A stretch of 64,000 nt of DNA, from contig CM067584.1 of the NCBI GenBank assembly GCA_034336665.1, positions 4,816,699 to 4,880,698 on the forward strand. The letters are read 5' to 3'. This DNA is from Luscinia megarhynchos (Eukaryota > Chordata > Aves > Passeriformes > Turdidae). Positions 45,793-57,500 of the stretch are shown here, one piece after another. Both the position numbers and the translations under genes were made by a program. The notes under the pieces are model-generated. The model made no database searches. It was given only the letters and a program-made list of their open reading frames with translations, and was not told the origin of the DNA. Every line of letters begins with the position of its first letter. The stretch's first letter is position 1.

Positions 45793-46010
45793 ATGGAATC
45801 CCTGGAATGGTTTGGGTTGGGAGAGACTTTAAAATAATCCCATTCCAGTCCCTGCCATGGGCAGGGACACTTCCCACTAATGCAGGTGGCTCCAACCTGG
45901 CCCTGGACATTCCAGGGATCCAGGGGTAGCCACAGCTCCTCTGGGAATCCCATCCCAGCCCCTCACACCCTCACAGGGAGGAATTCTCCCCAATATCCCA
46001 CCTAACTCTG
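45793..46010 (-). mobile_element. CR1 LINE 3' fragment
   Basis: 'aatccctggaatggtttggg', 'ccatgggcagggacacttcc', 'ttccagggatccaggggtag' and 'tcacaccctcacagggagga'. Weaker CR1-like sequence may extend to ~46150. Confidence 0.87.
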
Positions 46011-46379
46011 CCCACTGGCAGTGTAAAACCACTGTCCATATAAAGATCCCTCTCCCTCCTTTCCATCAGCCCTTTGAGGGGGCTCTGAGATCCCCCTGGA
46101 GCATTTCCTCATCCAGGCTGAACCTGCAGCTCTCCCAAGCTGGCAGTGCCACTCCAGAGGGATCTGAGCAGGGAGCTGGGAACCCTCAGGGGTTTCTCCC
46201 GTGGGCTGATCCCGGGGATCGAGGCTCTGTTGGGATTTCTGGTGCTGCTGCACAAGCACGAGCTCAGCCCGTGAGCTCGGTGACGTCTCTGAGTCTGAGA
46301 TCACCCACTGCACAGTTTTTGGTGGGTTTAGAGTTCCTGTTTTCCAGCTCGAGCACCAAAGGAAGAGTCAGAACCCATT

Positions 46380-46870
46380 TTCTGAGGTTTCCAAGATGGT
46401 TTATTCTTTCTTACCTAAGGAATTCATTTCCCTGACCTACAGAGCTCTGTCTGGCAGGTCAGTGGGAGGCACACTGCCTGCCCTCTGGGCAGGTCTGATC
46501 TTTTATACTATAAATTACAATTACAATTACTTTCCAATACATGACACTTACATTGCACTGTCCAGCTTTCTCCCAAACCAATCCAGAGGTGCTATCCCAA
46601 CCCAAAAGATGGGTGTCACAAAGAGGAAAGACAGACATACCACACCCAAATTCCTCCATCTTGGCTCTGAGCCCCTTATTATAAACAATTTTACAAACTC
46701 ACTTTTCTACCTTCTAACAATCTAATTTATGCTCTACTTATTTTTTGTGACTTATAATTCTTCCCATAATGATGGTAATTTTTCCCAGGGACTGAAATCA
46801 AACCCACAGGGGTCTTGGACACTGTGCCAAGGCCTCTGAGCCCCCTGCCCGGGTCTGGAGGCGTCCAGGG
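46380..46870 (-). mobile_element. Possible ERV LTR-like element just upstream of terminal exon
   Basis: 'aagatggtttattctttctt' places a minus-strand AATAAA near 46402. It is followed by ~400 bp of AT-rich sequence with LTR-like character ('gaccccttattataaacaa'-like stretches) ending before the splice acceptor region. I could not find TG...CA ends or a target-site duplication. Confidence 0.35.
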
Positions 46871-46912
46871 AAGCCAGGGGAATATCCTGAATTCCCACAA
46901 GCCCGCTGCTGA

Positions 46913-47170
<258 letters not shown>

Positions 47171-47203
47171 CCACGGCCGCCGCGGGACAGCTGGGCCACG
47201 GAC

Positions 47204-47256
47204 CCTGAGGCCTGGCCCTGAGGCCTGGGCCGTGAGGCCTGGCCGTGAGGCCTCGC
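47204..47256. repeat. Short tandem repeat, ~13-bp CCTGAGGCCTGGC unit
   Basis: Four imperfect copies of 'cctgaggcctggc' or 'cgtgaggcctggc' starting 34 bp after the stop codon. Confidence 0.88.
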
Positions 47257-47535
47257 GACGCCGCCGTTCCAGCGGCCAGCGCTCCCAGGGCAGCGGGGCA
47301 ACGTGGAGAACTTCAGGATTTTCTTTGCTTTAAACTTTCAGACGAGCTCCTCGGTGTAAATATTAAAAGAGAGAGAGAGAGAGGTTGTCGAGTTCTTATT
47401 AAAGAGAACGGCAGCGACGACAGCGGCGACAAATAGATTTCACTCTAGCAACATAAAGGGATGGATTAAGAGTTTTGTTTGTATATTTGATTTTTCTACA
47501 TTGCACGGTTCCAGGGAAGGAGAACCACAGGTAAA

Positions 47536-47541
47536 AATAAA
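47536..47541 (+). terminator. Possible proximal polyadenylation signal AATAAA
   Basis: AATAAA followed by a G/GT-rich stretch ('cggggtggggagggcgaggc'). Could give a short 3' UTR isoform. Confidence 0.4.
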
Positions 47542-48230
47542 CGGGGTGGGGAGGGCGAGGCTCTGGGGAGGGTCAGCCATGTTCCCTTATTAAGTGTTTA
47601 TTACAAAGATCCGTTGACTATTTTTGTTCTTTTTAAACCAACAAAAGATAGCTCTATATTTTCTTTTTTCCTTTCGGGGGTTGGTTTTCTTGGTGGTTTG
47701 TTTTTTTGGTTTTTTTTTTTTTGGTCGTTTTTTAAGTGGTCAAGCATTAATATTTCAACCTTCAGACATGGGCATTAAAGCTTATGTTGAACCAAAAGGA
47801 CCTTGGCAATTGATGCAGCAGAAACAAAGAAACTCGGGTGCATGTACATTTAAGACACAGGCTGTACACTATGGAGGGGGCTTTTGATTTTTTATCTTCA
47901 TTGTGCTTCATTGTTGACACTCTAATTCCTTTTTGGGCTCTAAAAAAAAAGGGGAAATACTGCAACGGAGTCACGACTCAGATTTCCAGGCCAGTGGTGC
48001 TTGTTAAGCAAAATTCATGGACGTTTGGGAACCAAAATGGAAGTGAAGTGCTTGAAACGGATCAGAAGGAAAATCTTTTAAAGAGCATTTAGTGCAACTC
48101 ACTGGCTGACACAATTTCTAAAACACAGCAGAATGTGTAACGTTGTTTTTTGGTTTGGGTTTTGGTTTTGTTTGTTTGGTTTTTTTTTAATTAATTATTA
48201 TGATCAGTTAGTTTTTGTGTAGTTTTTATC

Positions 48231-48284
48231 AATAAAATGACAACAACAAACAACAAAAAAAAAAGTGGTGGAAAAAAAATAAAC
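48231..48284 (+). terminator. Distal polyadenylation signals (AATAAA at 48231 and 48279)
   Basis: Two AATAAA hexamers 48 bp apart, the second followed by 'ttattttgtggttgggacac', which offers a GT-rich downstream element. Probable main 3' end of the gene. Confidence 0.6.
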
Positions 48285-48300
48285 ATATTATTTTGTGGTT

Positions 48301-51219
48301 GGGACACCACAGCCAAGCTACTGTTTGATTTCTCTGGGTGTGTGACACGGGGATCCTGTGGAGAGAGGGGACAATGCTGGGTCCTGTTTCTCCCCTCTGG
48401 GAAGTAAAGCAGGGAATTGTTCTGAATTTAAAAAACCTGAGTCTGGAGAAGCTCAATTTATTTGGTTTGTCAAAAAAAGAGGTGGTTTGGGGCTGGGGGA
48501 GGGGAAGAGAGGGAAAGCAACTCTTTTTTATTTAACTACAAGTTGGGGGTTTTAATAGGAGGGAGGTTTTTCATCTGCAAACCTGAGCTGGAGCTAAACC
48601 AACTCCGATTAGAGCACAAGGGATGAGGTTTTATCTGGAGGGGGAAGAACACATTGACAAGGTTTAGGACAGAATGAATTTGCTGATTATTTCAGCTATT
48701 TATTTGGGTGTGTTAAGTGAAATCTTGGCCACAAGGCTTAATGAATTCCTGCAAGTACTGAGTGCTGTCTCATAGATACAATATTCTACTGCCTCCTGTG
48801 TTTCTCACCTGGAAAACTGATTTATTTTTCCCTGGAAGTCAAGGAAGGATGGGGATGGATGTGCTGGGCTGGGCAGGACACACGGAGTGAACCTGATGCG
48901 TGGAAGGTAATGCATTTAAAATTAAGCATTGGGCAGGAAATGAAAAGAAAATCGAGTGAAAATCCAGGTGAGGAGTTTCCAGATGAGATCTCCTGAGATC
49001 TGTCAGCCTTGGCAGTGCCGTGGATGGAAGGAAAAAGCTGCTCCAAACACGAGTTCTCTCCAAATGGAGTTTAAAACGCTGACCCATGCAGTGAAAAGAG
49101 AAGAGCTCCCACCCATTCCTGGTGGCTCCAGGTCAGCAGGAGGATGCATTCCAATAAATATCCAAAAGGGAACAGCATTCCCGTGCTCCTGAAAGATGAG
49201 AATGGAAATATTTTTATTGTAAGGATCATTAAATGCAATTTTATAATCCTGGTGTGATTTTTGAGAGGATTGTTCTACCAGGATCGGGGAAGGAAATGTC
49301 ATCCAGAATTATTTCTTGTCTTGGTGTGTTTTTTCCTTAACCCCCCCACCTGCTGGGCATGTGGATGTTGGAGAATATATTGTTTATTTTTTAATTCCAA
49401 TTATAATTGTCTTGGCTGCAACTTCCCCCTGAGCTCTGGGAAAAGCTACTGAAAGAGAAGGTAAAATTAAACAAACTTCCCCTTTTTTATTTCCTTATTT
49501 CAAAATAACCTAATTTTAGCATTGATTTGGAGGATGTGTGGAACTGACATTAGATTACAGATTTTCTTGGCAATTAGTGAGAATTGTGGGAACAAAATAA
49601 ACTCCTGTGGGCACAATCTCTGGGTAAATTCATGGTTTTCTGCCTGAAATGTTACTGGGTTTCCTCTATTTATATCCTGATGCCAGGTTGGGTAAGAAGC
49701 CCATAACTTCTGTTTGTATCCTTAAAAATTAAGGAGAAAATGCTCCAAGAATGAGTTGAAGGCATGAAGTTAAACCTTCCTCAAGTGCTTAAGGTCTGGA
49801 AGAGCCAAAATTTTGTGTTCTGGATTGTTTTGGATCAAAGCAGGAGCCATTGGGCTGAGCTCAAGTGATCAGATCAAAAGGGCTCTTTACAAGCTGATGT
49901 GGGGCTCCAGATTTTACAAAAATCAAAATTTTAACTCTCCTGCCTGCAATCAAAGCCAAAGAAATTTATATAAAATTTACTCTTCAGCCATAGTGCCAAA
50001 AGCCAAGATTAAAGTGTTGATCCCCAGCCTTTTGTTATGAATTTTATATTTATTGTGGTCTTTTCAAAGTCTCAGTTCCTGGATTCACGTGATTCTGTTG
50101 CACCTTCAGCTTCAGAGTGTGCCCAAAATCTCCTTAGGCAAGGTCTTCCTACTCCTCTTCACACAGTTCTGGTGAGGGAAAGTGGCTGCTCTGCAAGGGA
50201 GGATGGAAAAACTCAGCAGGTAAGACCCAAAAATTAAAAATTAAACTTTGATGGTGTTCCCAGGGATTCCTCTCCCAGCAAACAGCAAAAGGAGAATTAG
50301 TGAAGGGACCTCGATACTGAAGGGTGGCTTTGGTGGCACCTGGGAGGTTCAAACCAAAGCTGTGAACTTCATGCTCTGCAAAACCAACAAGTGATGGGTA
50401 TAAACAACAGATTCTCAAAGATTTTGGGGAAAATCAGATGCTGCTTTTCTCCCTCACTCATTGTCACCTTGCAAGTGTCCATGGGGCCAAAATTCCCCTG
50501 TCCTGGGAATGCTGGGGTGGGATTTGTATCCCAGAGCTTGTCCCAGCACTTCTGCTCCAAGTCATTTCCAAGGCTGGCAATATTTTGCTGTGAGATTTTT
50601 AAAGATCTTTTGGAATAAGCTGCCCTTTTCAGTAATGAATTACAAGTGTTCCGAAGATTGATAAACACAATTTCATCCTGACTCCCCACTGGAAAAAGTC
50701 CCTGAAGGAATTTGGCACGTTGGCCATGGCAAATCTAGTGCTTTTATAGATATTTTCAAGCTGCATGAAGATTTAAGGCTCTAATGTAGTGTGTATTGAA
50801 AGTTATTAATTTTTAGGTGGTTTTGGCTCCTTTAAATGTCACTTGTCACTTTTTTAAAGCTGTAGAAAAGAAGGGGGGGTTAGTGGGGTTGTGAGTCCAT
50901 CAAGCTGGAACCTTGCCTTAAATTAAGAAAAATAAATTACCTGTCTGATATTAATGCCTTCCTCATAAGAGTGAGAGCAATAAAGAAGGCTCAGATTGAC
51001 TTGGAGTTTGAGCTTGTTGGAGGGTATGAATTAAAATCTTCCCTTGATGGCCAGAAAATGGAGGAAAACAGATTTTAGGGACACACCACCCATTCCCTAG
51101 GGATCCTGCTCATCACTGGGAGATTTTATTATCTTGATTTTTTAAAGTGTCATTATCAGTATGATAAAGATAAGAATAAATTAAAAAGAAGAATAAACTA
51201 GCTTCTTTTGGGGGAGAAG
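48301..51219. other. Intergenic, no gene seen
   Basis: About 2.9 kb of unique AT-leaning sequence downstream of the gene. One exon-like segment (50167-50219, between CACAG and GTAAGA) was considered and not accepted. Confidence 0.5.
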
Positions 51220-51262
51220 CTGTGGCTGCCCCATCCCTGGAAGTGTCCTGGAAGTTGGACAG
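51220..51262 (+). mobile_element. Short CR1 fragment
   Basis: 'agctgtggctgccccatccc' followed by 'tggaagtgtcctggaagttg'. Confidence 0.55.
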
Positions 51263-51269
51263 TGGTGGG

Positions 51270-51600
51270 TTGTTGCCTTGAAAAGGTTTACAGAGCAGAA
51301 AAACAGCAACAAGACACTCTCCTGCTTGCTGCAGGAAAGAGCAAGAAAGAGCAATTTATTAAAAGAAGCCATTGCATTAAATAAGGCAGTTTGTGCAAAA
51401 CAAAATGCAAACAGATCATTGGTCAGAGAAGGAGACACCTCTTCTCCTTCCCTGGCTTTCTCAGGGACCTTGCAGGTGTTTATCTCTGTTATGATTCTTT
51501 CTCTTGTGTTTACAATAAAGAAGGAACCTCTAGCTTGGGAAAAATCCTAGCTGAGGCTGAGAAAGTTTCATGGCCTGAGAAAAATACTTAGAACTTGAGA
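51270..51600 (-). mobile_element. Possible ERV LTR-like element
   Basis: Begins TGTTGCC. A minus-strand AATAAA lies at 'gcaatttattaaaagaag' (near 51352), ~80 bp from that end, a common LTR layout. The other end and a target-site duplication were not found. Confidence 0.35.
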
Positions 51601-51635
51601 AAAAGGCCTGAGAAAAGGCCTTTTGCCCAGGCCTT

Positions 51636-51712
51636 CAGCAGTGCCCACAGTGGGTGTCCCTGCAGGGCTTTGGAAATGGATTTTTCCAATCCAAATCATT
51701 CCATGATTCTCT
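51636..51712 (+). mobile_element. Short CR1 3' terminus
   Basis: 'agtgggtgtccctgcagggc' then 'ccaatccaaatcattccatg' and 'attctctgc'. Confidence 0.65.
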
Positions 51713-52259
51713 GCTTAAAACCACCCCAGCCTGAGCCCTGTTCTGTAAGAGAGTTAAACAGAAAATCTCAGTAAAGAAACTGGAGTTTGGAGCCGAGCTG
51801 GGTGCCAGGAGGAGTGGAACACAAACATCCCTCGTTAGCTCTGCAGTTTCCCCAGCAGCACTCAGTGCCTGTTCCTGGCCCTGGGGCTCTGCTGCTGGGG
51901 TTTCATAGAGATGGGCAGCTCCCAGTAAGTCAGCCCAGCAGGGAATGCTGCCAGTCCTGACTGCAGCCAGGGGACACATCCCAGCCCTGGCACAAGCAGG
52001 GACACACCCCAGGCTGGTAAAAACCAAACTTTAGTCAAAATTTGAGGTTGGGTTCTCTCCCACTGAGCTCCTGGTGCTCCCTCAGCACTTGCAGGGCATG
52101 CAGGGGCTGCAGGAGGGGCTCCAGTGCCTTTGGGCACAGGGAATTCCTTGGGTCTGGTCAGCCAGAAGAGAAACTGCCAGGTCACCTGTGGATGGCACAG
52201 CTGTCCCTGAAAAGGGCCCTGGGACCTCATCCCCTGAGATAAGAAACCTTTCCTTAGGA
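51713..52259. other. Non-coding, no gene seen
   Basis: GC-moderate sequence with open frames on both strands (up to 130 residues), none recognisable. Confidence 0.45.
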
Positions 52260-52545
52260 TGACTCCTTACAGAAATGTTCACCCCTACAGAAACCCTGTT
52301 ATCTTTTAGGATTTCTATTGGTCTTTAACTTTACTAAATGATTGGTCTTTTCTCACCTAGAATCTTAAAGTAATTGGATAGTTTTCAACTTATAATTTTA
52401 CTGGTTAGATTTCAATCCTCCTAAACTCTATAAAAACTCCCTTGTTGCACTCTGTATTTGGATTTTGCTAGTGGAACCCTTTGAAGAAATAAATCTATCT
52501 TTGGAACCTCTGCTGCAATCCCAAGATCTCATTCCTAGCTAGGTA
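52260..52545 (+). mobile_element. Possible ERV LTR-like element with TATA box and poly(A) signal
   Basis: CTATAAAAACTCCC (TATA box at 52429) and AATAAA at 52488-52493, with 'ttgttgcactctgtatttgg' between, match a retroviral U3-R arrangement on the plus strand. The 5' border and target-site duplication are not identified. Confidence 0.45.
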
Positions 52546-52737
52546 AGGTCTGCAAGCAGAAGATGAACCTCACAAAAGAGCTGTTTGTTGGGCATTGCTT
52601 GCACTAAGAGCTTGTAGCTGAATTTTGCCTCGAGGCCCCCAGGAGTTATCTGGACCCCCTGGCAGCCAGGGGCCAGAACCATCCAGGCTCCAGCAGCTAC
52701 AGGCACCAAATGGCACCTTCCAGGATGGAGAGAGGTG

Positions 52738-53000
52738 ATCTGTGAGGGATGGAGGGACAGGATACAGGGAGTGGTTTCCCACTGCCAGAGGAAAGGGTGG
52801 AATGGGATTTTGGGAAGGAATTCCTGCCTGGGATGGGATTCCCAGAGGAGCTGTGGCTGCCCCTGGATCCCTGGCAGTGCCCAAGGCCAGGTTGGAGCCA
52901 CCAGGGACAGTGGGAGGTGTCCCTGCCATGGCAGGGGTGGCACTGGGTGGGATTTAAGGTCCCTCCCAGCCCAAACCATCCCAGGATTTTGTGATTCCAT
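52738..53000 (+). mobile_element. CR1 LINE 3' fragment
   Basis: 'gggatggagggacaggatac', 'gaaggaattcctgcctggga', 'cccctggatccctggcagtg' and 'catcccaggattttgtgatt'. Very clear plus-oriented terminus. Confidence 0.9.
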
Positions 53001-53454
53001 TAATTACTTAGATGACTTTAACAATTAACCAAGCAATATCTCTGTATAATTTAGGGTTTATCAAAGTTGTAGCACTGAGCTACAGGTAAGACAAGCTCTC
53101 TAAACAACTACAATTAAACTGACAAATTTGTTCGTGCTTCTTTTAGTAATTCCTGTATTTATTCTTTTTTCTCCAGGATTTATGCAGAGCTGGGCAGGAA
53201 AGGAAGGGAGCAATTCCAAACTGCAAGGCAGCCTTGAGTAAGTCAGGAGTGACCTCCTGTCACCCAGGTGAGATGCAGCTGCCACCTGGCAGGGGAGCAG
53301 ATCCTGTTCCTGTGCCATTCCTGTGAGGAAAAAAGGGGGAGCAGTGGCATTGCAGGAGCTCAGGGGTCACCTGTGTGGAGCCTCTGCTTTACTGGCAGCA
53401 TTGTGAAGTACATTTCCCTTTTTCATTCCTTCCTGGCTGTAAGTGGGAGCTTTT
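53001..53454. other. Non-coding, no gene seen
   Basis: Unique sequence. No supported exon. Confidence 0.5.
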
Positions 53455-53722
53455 CAAGGCCAAACCTACACCAGGCAATAATTGACAGAAGAAGAAGACA
53501 CAGATTTAAATGCACCAAGGGAATTTAGGTGGGATGTTAGGAAAAAGTTTTTTTACAGAAGGAGTGATAAAACACTGGAATTGTCTGCCCAAGGAGGTGG
53601 TGGAGCCACCATAAATAAAGCCTGGATGTGGCACTGGGTGCTGTGGGTTAGTTGAGGTGTTGGGGCTGGGTTGGATGATCCTAAAGATCTCAACCTGGTG
53701 ATTCTGTGACTCTGAGATTAAA
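53455..53722 (+). mobile_element. Older CR1 LINE 3' fragment
   Basis: 'ggatgttaggaaaaagtttt', 'gtctgcccaaggaggtggtg', 'ggctgggttggatgatccta' and 'aacctggtgattctgtgact' follow the classic older avian CR1 3' end. Confidence 0.9.
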
Positions 53723-54127
53723 CCCAGCTCTCTGCCAGCCTGCTCTGAGTGACAACAGAAATCAGTGACAAAGCCAAACCAGGCTCTGGGCCTGCCCCCC
53801 TCCCCTGCTGCCCCCCAGTGATATTTTGTGTATTAAAAAGGCAGAGGAAAATCAAGTTGATAAGGCACAAACTCGTGACTTTCAATCAGCTCAGGCTCCC
53901 CAGCGCTCTGGAGGGCTCTCCTTGCTGAAAGGTTGTGCTCAGAACAGCAGGATCCAGGGCATCTTGAGAGGCTGATGAAGGAGGGGAAAGAAAGCATTTT
54001 CCTCCCAAATCCTCCTGGGATTCAGGGTTGAAAGAGAGGGCAGGTTGGCAAATACTGTCAGTGTTCTGCTGGGATGGGAAATGTGGCCACAATAATTTTG
54101 AGCAAAACACATCATAAAATCTTGTCA
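53723..54127. other. Non-coding, no gene seen
   Basis: Unique sequence. No supported gene. Confidence 0.5.
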
Positions 54128-54205
54128 TAAAATCAGAGAATGGCCTGGGCTAGAAAATCTCTTTTGAACTCCTCGTGTTGGACAAAGGGAGCAACACTCC
54201 AATAA
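54128..54205 (-). mobile_element. Short CR1 3' fragment
   Basis: 'aatcagagaatggcctgggc' then 'aaatctcttttgaactcctc', a diverged CR1 terminus. Confidence 0.6.
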
Positions 54206-54475
54206 ACTGTTGGTGATATTCAAGTTGCAATTTATAAACAGTCTCCTCAAACATTGTGGTATTTGCAATGTATTTATATCATATTATGTAAGATAAATGG
54301 CTGGCAAACATTCATAAAGTATTTATTGGACATGCCACTGTTTGTTCAATGATTTATAAATCAATGCTGGGAAATGGGAAGTAGTGGCAGAGTTTCAGAT
54401 AAATTCGTTGCAAAATATTTGCTGTGCATCAATAATTCTGATATTAATTAGTTTAGGCTTTATCTGCAAGTGCCT
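54206..54475. promoter_or_regulatory. Candidate conserved noncoding element
   Basis: About 270 bp of AT-rich, non-repetitive sequence ('gttgcaatttataaacagtc', 'ctgatattaattagtttagg') with no frame or retroelement match. Bounded by CR1 and ordinary sequence. Composition suggests a conserved enhancer; untested. Confidence 0.35.
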
Positions 54476-54695
54476 TGGGAATGATTTACAGTTCATTTTC
54501 TCTCCTGGGCTCAAGGGCTGGAATTCCTGATGGGTTGGGGCCAGGCCTGGATGTTCTCAGCCCAGAGCTGGATCTGTCCCTGGTTTGTGCATCTTCCTTG
54601 AGGACTCATTGGAGAGGGAATGGGATGTGCAGGATATCCCTGAGTGTCCCCAGGAACTGGCTGTTCCCTCCCTCTGCTCTCCCTGCAGGGTTAAA

Positions 54696-54785
54696 TCATG
54701 GAATAATTTGGGTTGGAAGGACCTTAAATCCCACCCAGTGACACCCCTGCCATGGGTGACACCTCCCACTGTCCCAAATTATAGA
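54696..54785 (-). mobile_element. CR1 3' fragment, truncated
   Basis: 'aatcatggaataatttgggt', 'tggaaggaccttaaatccca' and 'ccatgggtgacacctcccac', then the element stops. Confidence 0.82.
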
Positions 54786-55190
54786 ACAAGACTAATGAGG
54801 AACTCCCACATCTTTCCAGGCATGGGACATTCCTGAATAAAATGTCTGCCCAACCTTGGGATCAGGGTTTGGGCACCTGAGTAGGGAAAACCACAAAAAA
54901 TTCTGATTTTGTTGCTCAAATATCAAACTTTGGTGCTTCTGGTTTGAGACTGGCTGTGAAAAGCAGGGAAGCTGCTTCCTCTTGATCCATTTTTAAAAAA
55001 ACACCCCAAATTTGCAGCAGCTTTTTTAAGACCCAGATGAGAGGTTCTAGGCTTGGTTTAGTGGTTGAATCCCTTCCTCTGGAGCTCATCACAAGCTCCT
55101 TGCTCTTCTTGGGGGGCTCTGGTCACCTCCTTCTCCTAAAATCAACTAAAATGAGGATCTGTGACTCTTTAAGGAACTGACACTGCCCCT
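54786..55190. other. Non-coding, no gene seen
   Basis: Unique sequence. No supported gene. Confidence 0.5.
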
Positions 55191-55460
55191 GGTGAGATGC
55201 AAATGCCTCCTGGTTTGTATTTCTCTATGCAAATAAGTTTTGAAGTAGTGCTTGAATTTCATTCTGGTCCAGTGGATCAGCATGAGGGCTCTTGGTGCTT
55301 AAACTCATTAAAGTTCAAACTGGAGCTGGGTTTAGAAGCGTGGAAATGAAAATAACTTGTACTAATTGGGTGTCATAAAGTGTGCATCCCTCTCTGCTTA
55401 TTGTTTTTATGCAGGTTTCTTAAGGTGCAAGAAGTTATTAAAGTTATTTAAAGTGGGTTT
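55191..55460. promoter_or_regulatory. Candidate regulatory element with two POU octamers
   Basis: Two perfect ATGCAAAT octamers lie in the same orientation at 55197-55204 and 55227-55234, 30 bp apart, in unique AT-rich DNA. TAATT-type homeodomain cores follow. ATGCAAAT is the classic binding site of POU-family (Oct) factors. Enhancer activity is inferred. Confidence 0.4.
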
Positions 55461-55689
55461 AGCTTTTATTTGATGGGTGATAGAAACGTTCAGGGATGTG
55501 GCAATGCCCTGGTGAAGGTGGATAAATTAATTAAAATCCATCAGCTGCTATCAAGAAGAGGATACCAGAGTAGAAAGCAACACACCTGGACACTCACTGC
55601 AGGATCTTTGTGTGGGAATTGATGTTCTATTCCCATTTAATAAAGGTTTTTACTTAATAACTGCATCAAAATGAAATGGTTCTGAAAAA

Positions 55690-56545
55690 GGGAATTTTGT
55701 GTAACCATGTTTTGCTTTAGGGGATTTTCAGGTGGGATTTGTGTAGCACTGTTTTACTTTTTTGGAATTTTCAGATGGAATTTGTGAAGCCCTGTTTTAA
55801 TCTTGGGAGTTTTAGGGTGGGATTTTTGTAGCCCTGCTTTGTTTGTGGGAATTTTGGGGTGGGATTAGTGTAGCCCTGCTTTGTTTGTGGGAATATTCAG
55901 GCAGGATTTGTGTAGCCTTGTTTTACACTTTAGAACTTTCTGGATGGATTTTTGCAGCCCTGGTTTGCTCTTGGAAATTTTAGGGTGGGATTTTTGTAGC
56001 CCTGCTTTGTTTGTGGGAATTTTGGGGTGGGATTAGTGTAGCTATGGTTTTCTGTGGCAATTTTCAAGGAGGATTTTTGTCACCCTGCTTTACTCTTGGG
56101 AATTTTTGGGTGGGATTTGTGTTTCCCTGGTTTACTGCTGGGAATTTTCAGGTGGGATTTGGTTAGCCCTGCTTTGCTTGTGAGAATTTTTGGGTGGGAT
56201 TTGTGAAGCCCTGCTTTGTTTATGGGAATATCTGGGTGGGATTTGTGCAGCCCTGCTCTGTTTGTGGGAATTTTTGGGTGGGATTTGGTTAGCCCTGCTT
56301 TGCTTGTGAGAATTTTTGGGTGGGATTTGTGAAGCCCTGCTTTGTTTATGGGAATATCTGGGTGGGATTTGTGCAGCCCTGGTTTGTCTGTAGGAATTTT
56401 CAGGTGGGATTTGTGCGGCCCTGCTCTGTTTGTGGAAATTTTCGGGTGGGATTTGTGCAGCCCTGCTCTGTTTATGGGAATTTTTGGATGGGATTTGTGC
56501 AGCCCTGCTCTGTTTATGGGAATTTTCGGGCGGGATTTGTATAAA
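55690..56545. repeat. Minisatellite M, 42-bp unit, ~20 copies
   Basis: Unit 'tgtgggaatttttgggtggg' + 'atttgtgtagccctgctttg' + TT. A 126-bp (three-unit) block at 56160-56285 recurs at once at 56286-56411. With 42 divisible by 3, both strands stay open for long stretches (minus 234 residues, 14-residue repeats around SHKQSRAAQIPP). Not a gene. Confidence 0.95.
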
Positions 56546-57387
56546 ACCTTCAGGCCTCGGTGGAAACCCCACCCTGGGGGACTGCTGTGATTTCTGTGCC
56601 TTTTCAGCCTCCTGCTGCAACAACCACAGAGAGCAAACCTGCCCTGACAGCCCTGGGCAGCACCCCCAAAAAAAGCCAGGTGTTCCAGGCGTGGAAATGA
56701 GTTTAAAAGCTGGGAAAGCTTCAGGAATCACTGCAGGGAGCCATCCCTTCTTCCTCATCAGCATCCCTGACCTCAGCCCTGGGATGATCAGTGTATTACA
56801 CTGAAAAACAGGGAATTTTCGTGTCCAGCACCACACCTGCCCTTTCCCCTCATGTCACACCTTGTATCTTCAAAATAACAGATTTTCTGGGCAGGGCCTG
56901 GTTGTTTTAGCAGGTTTTTGGTGGAGCTCTGCATGCTCTGCCAGGCTTTGATAAATAATGTAAATGACAGGTCGATAGAGATGTAGATGAAGTAAAACAA
57001 GTCTGTGCTGCAGCATCTGAAAGGCTCAGAGTTAAATTAGCTGATGGAGGTGATAAAGGGCTGCTCGTTAGAGCTGCACACGACCTGGGGATGGAAACAC
57101 CTCCTCAAGGTTGGAGCTGCTCAGATCTCCACATTCAGGGAGTTTCTGTCTGTGCCCCACCAGGCAGAAAATCAGTTTATAGCTTCAGAAGTGCAGAGAA
57201 ATGCAGGCACGGGTCTGAATTTAGCAACCAGTGTGGGAAATAAAGGGTGGAAATTTAGGGGGGAAAGCTGCTGGCAGCAAAGGAAAAACCTCTCATTGGC
57301 ATCATGTCCTGAGGGTTTTTGCACCAGTTGTATTTTGGGATGAGGTTAAAAGTGGGATGTGAATTTTCACCCCAGCAGGAACCTTAT
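56546..57387. other. Non-coding spacer between related minisatellites
   Basis: Unique sequence without supported gene. Confidence 0.5.
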
Positions 57388-57500
57388 CATTGCATCATTA
57401 AGGCTGCAAAAGGCCTCCGAGTCCAGCATCTGAGCAAATCCCACCCTGCCCATCAATCCTGTCATGAAGTGCCAGCTCTGCTTGTTTTTTGAACCCTTCA
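57388..57500 (-). mobile_element. Short older CR1-like fragment
   Basis: 'tcattaaggctgcaaaaggc' and 'tccgagtccagcatctgagc' fit an old CR1 on the minus strand. Confidence 0.5.

Larger units (their letters stand above)
47171..48300 (+). other. 3' UTR of the plus-strand gene
   Basis: Begins with GC-rich sequence and a short GAGGCCTGG repeat (47204-47256), then becomes U-rich and free of CR1 or LTR insertions, in contrast to the flanks. A GA-dinucleotide run lies near 47367 and GT/T-rich tracts at 47680-47740 and 48140-48190. Likely end is near the AATAAA signals at 48231 and 48279. Confidence 0.7.

Noticed and set aside
50167..50219. Exon-like segment between CACAG and GTAAGA downstream of the gene
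   Set aside because: Splice motifs alone occur by chance. It lies beyond the poly(A) signals and no partner exon was found.
56132..56836. 234-residue minus frame with 14-residue repeats
   Set aside because: Caused by the 42-bp minisatellite. The plus strand is also open in places and no domain is present.
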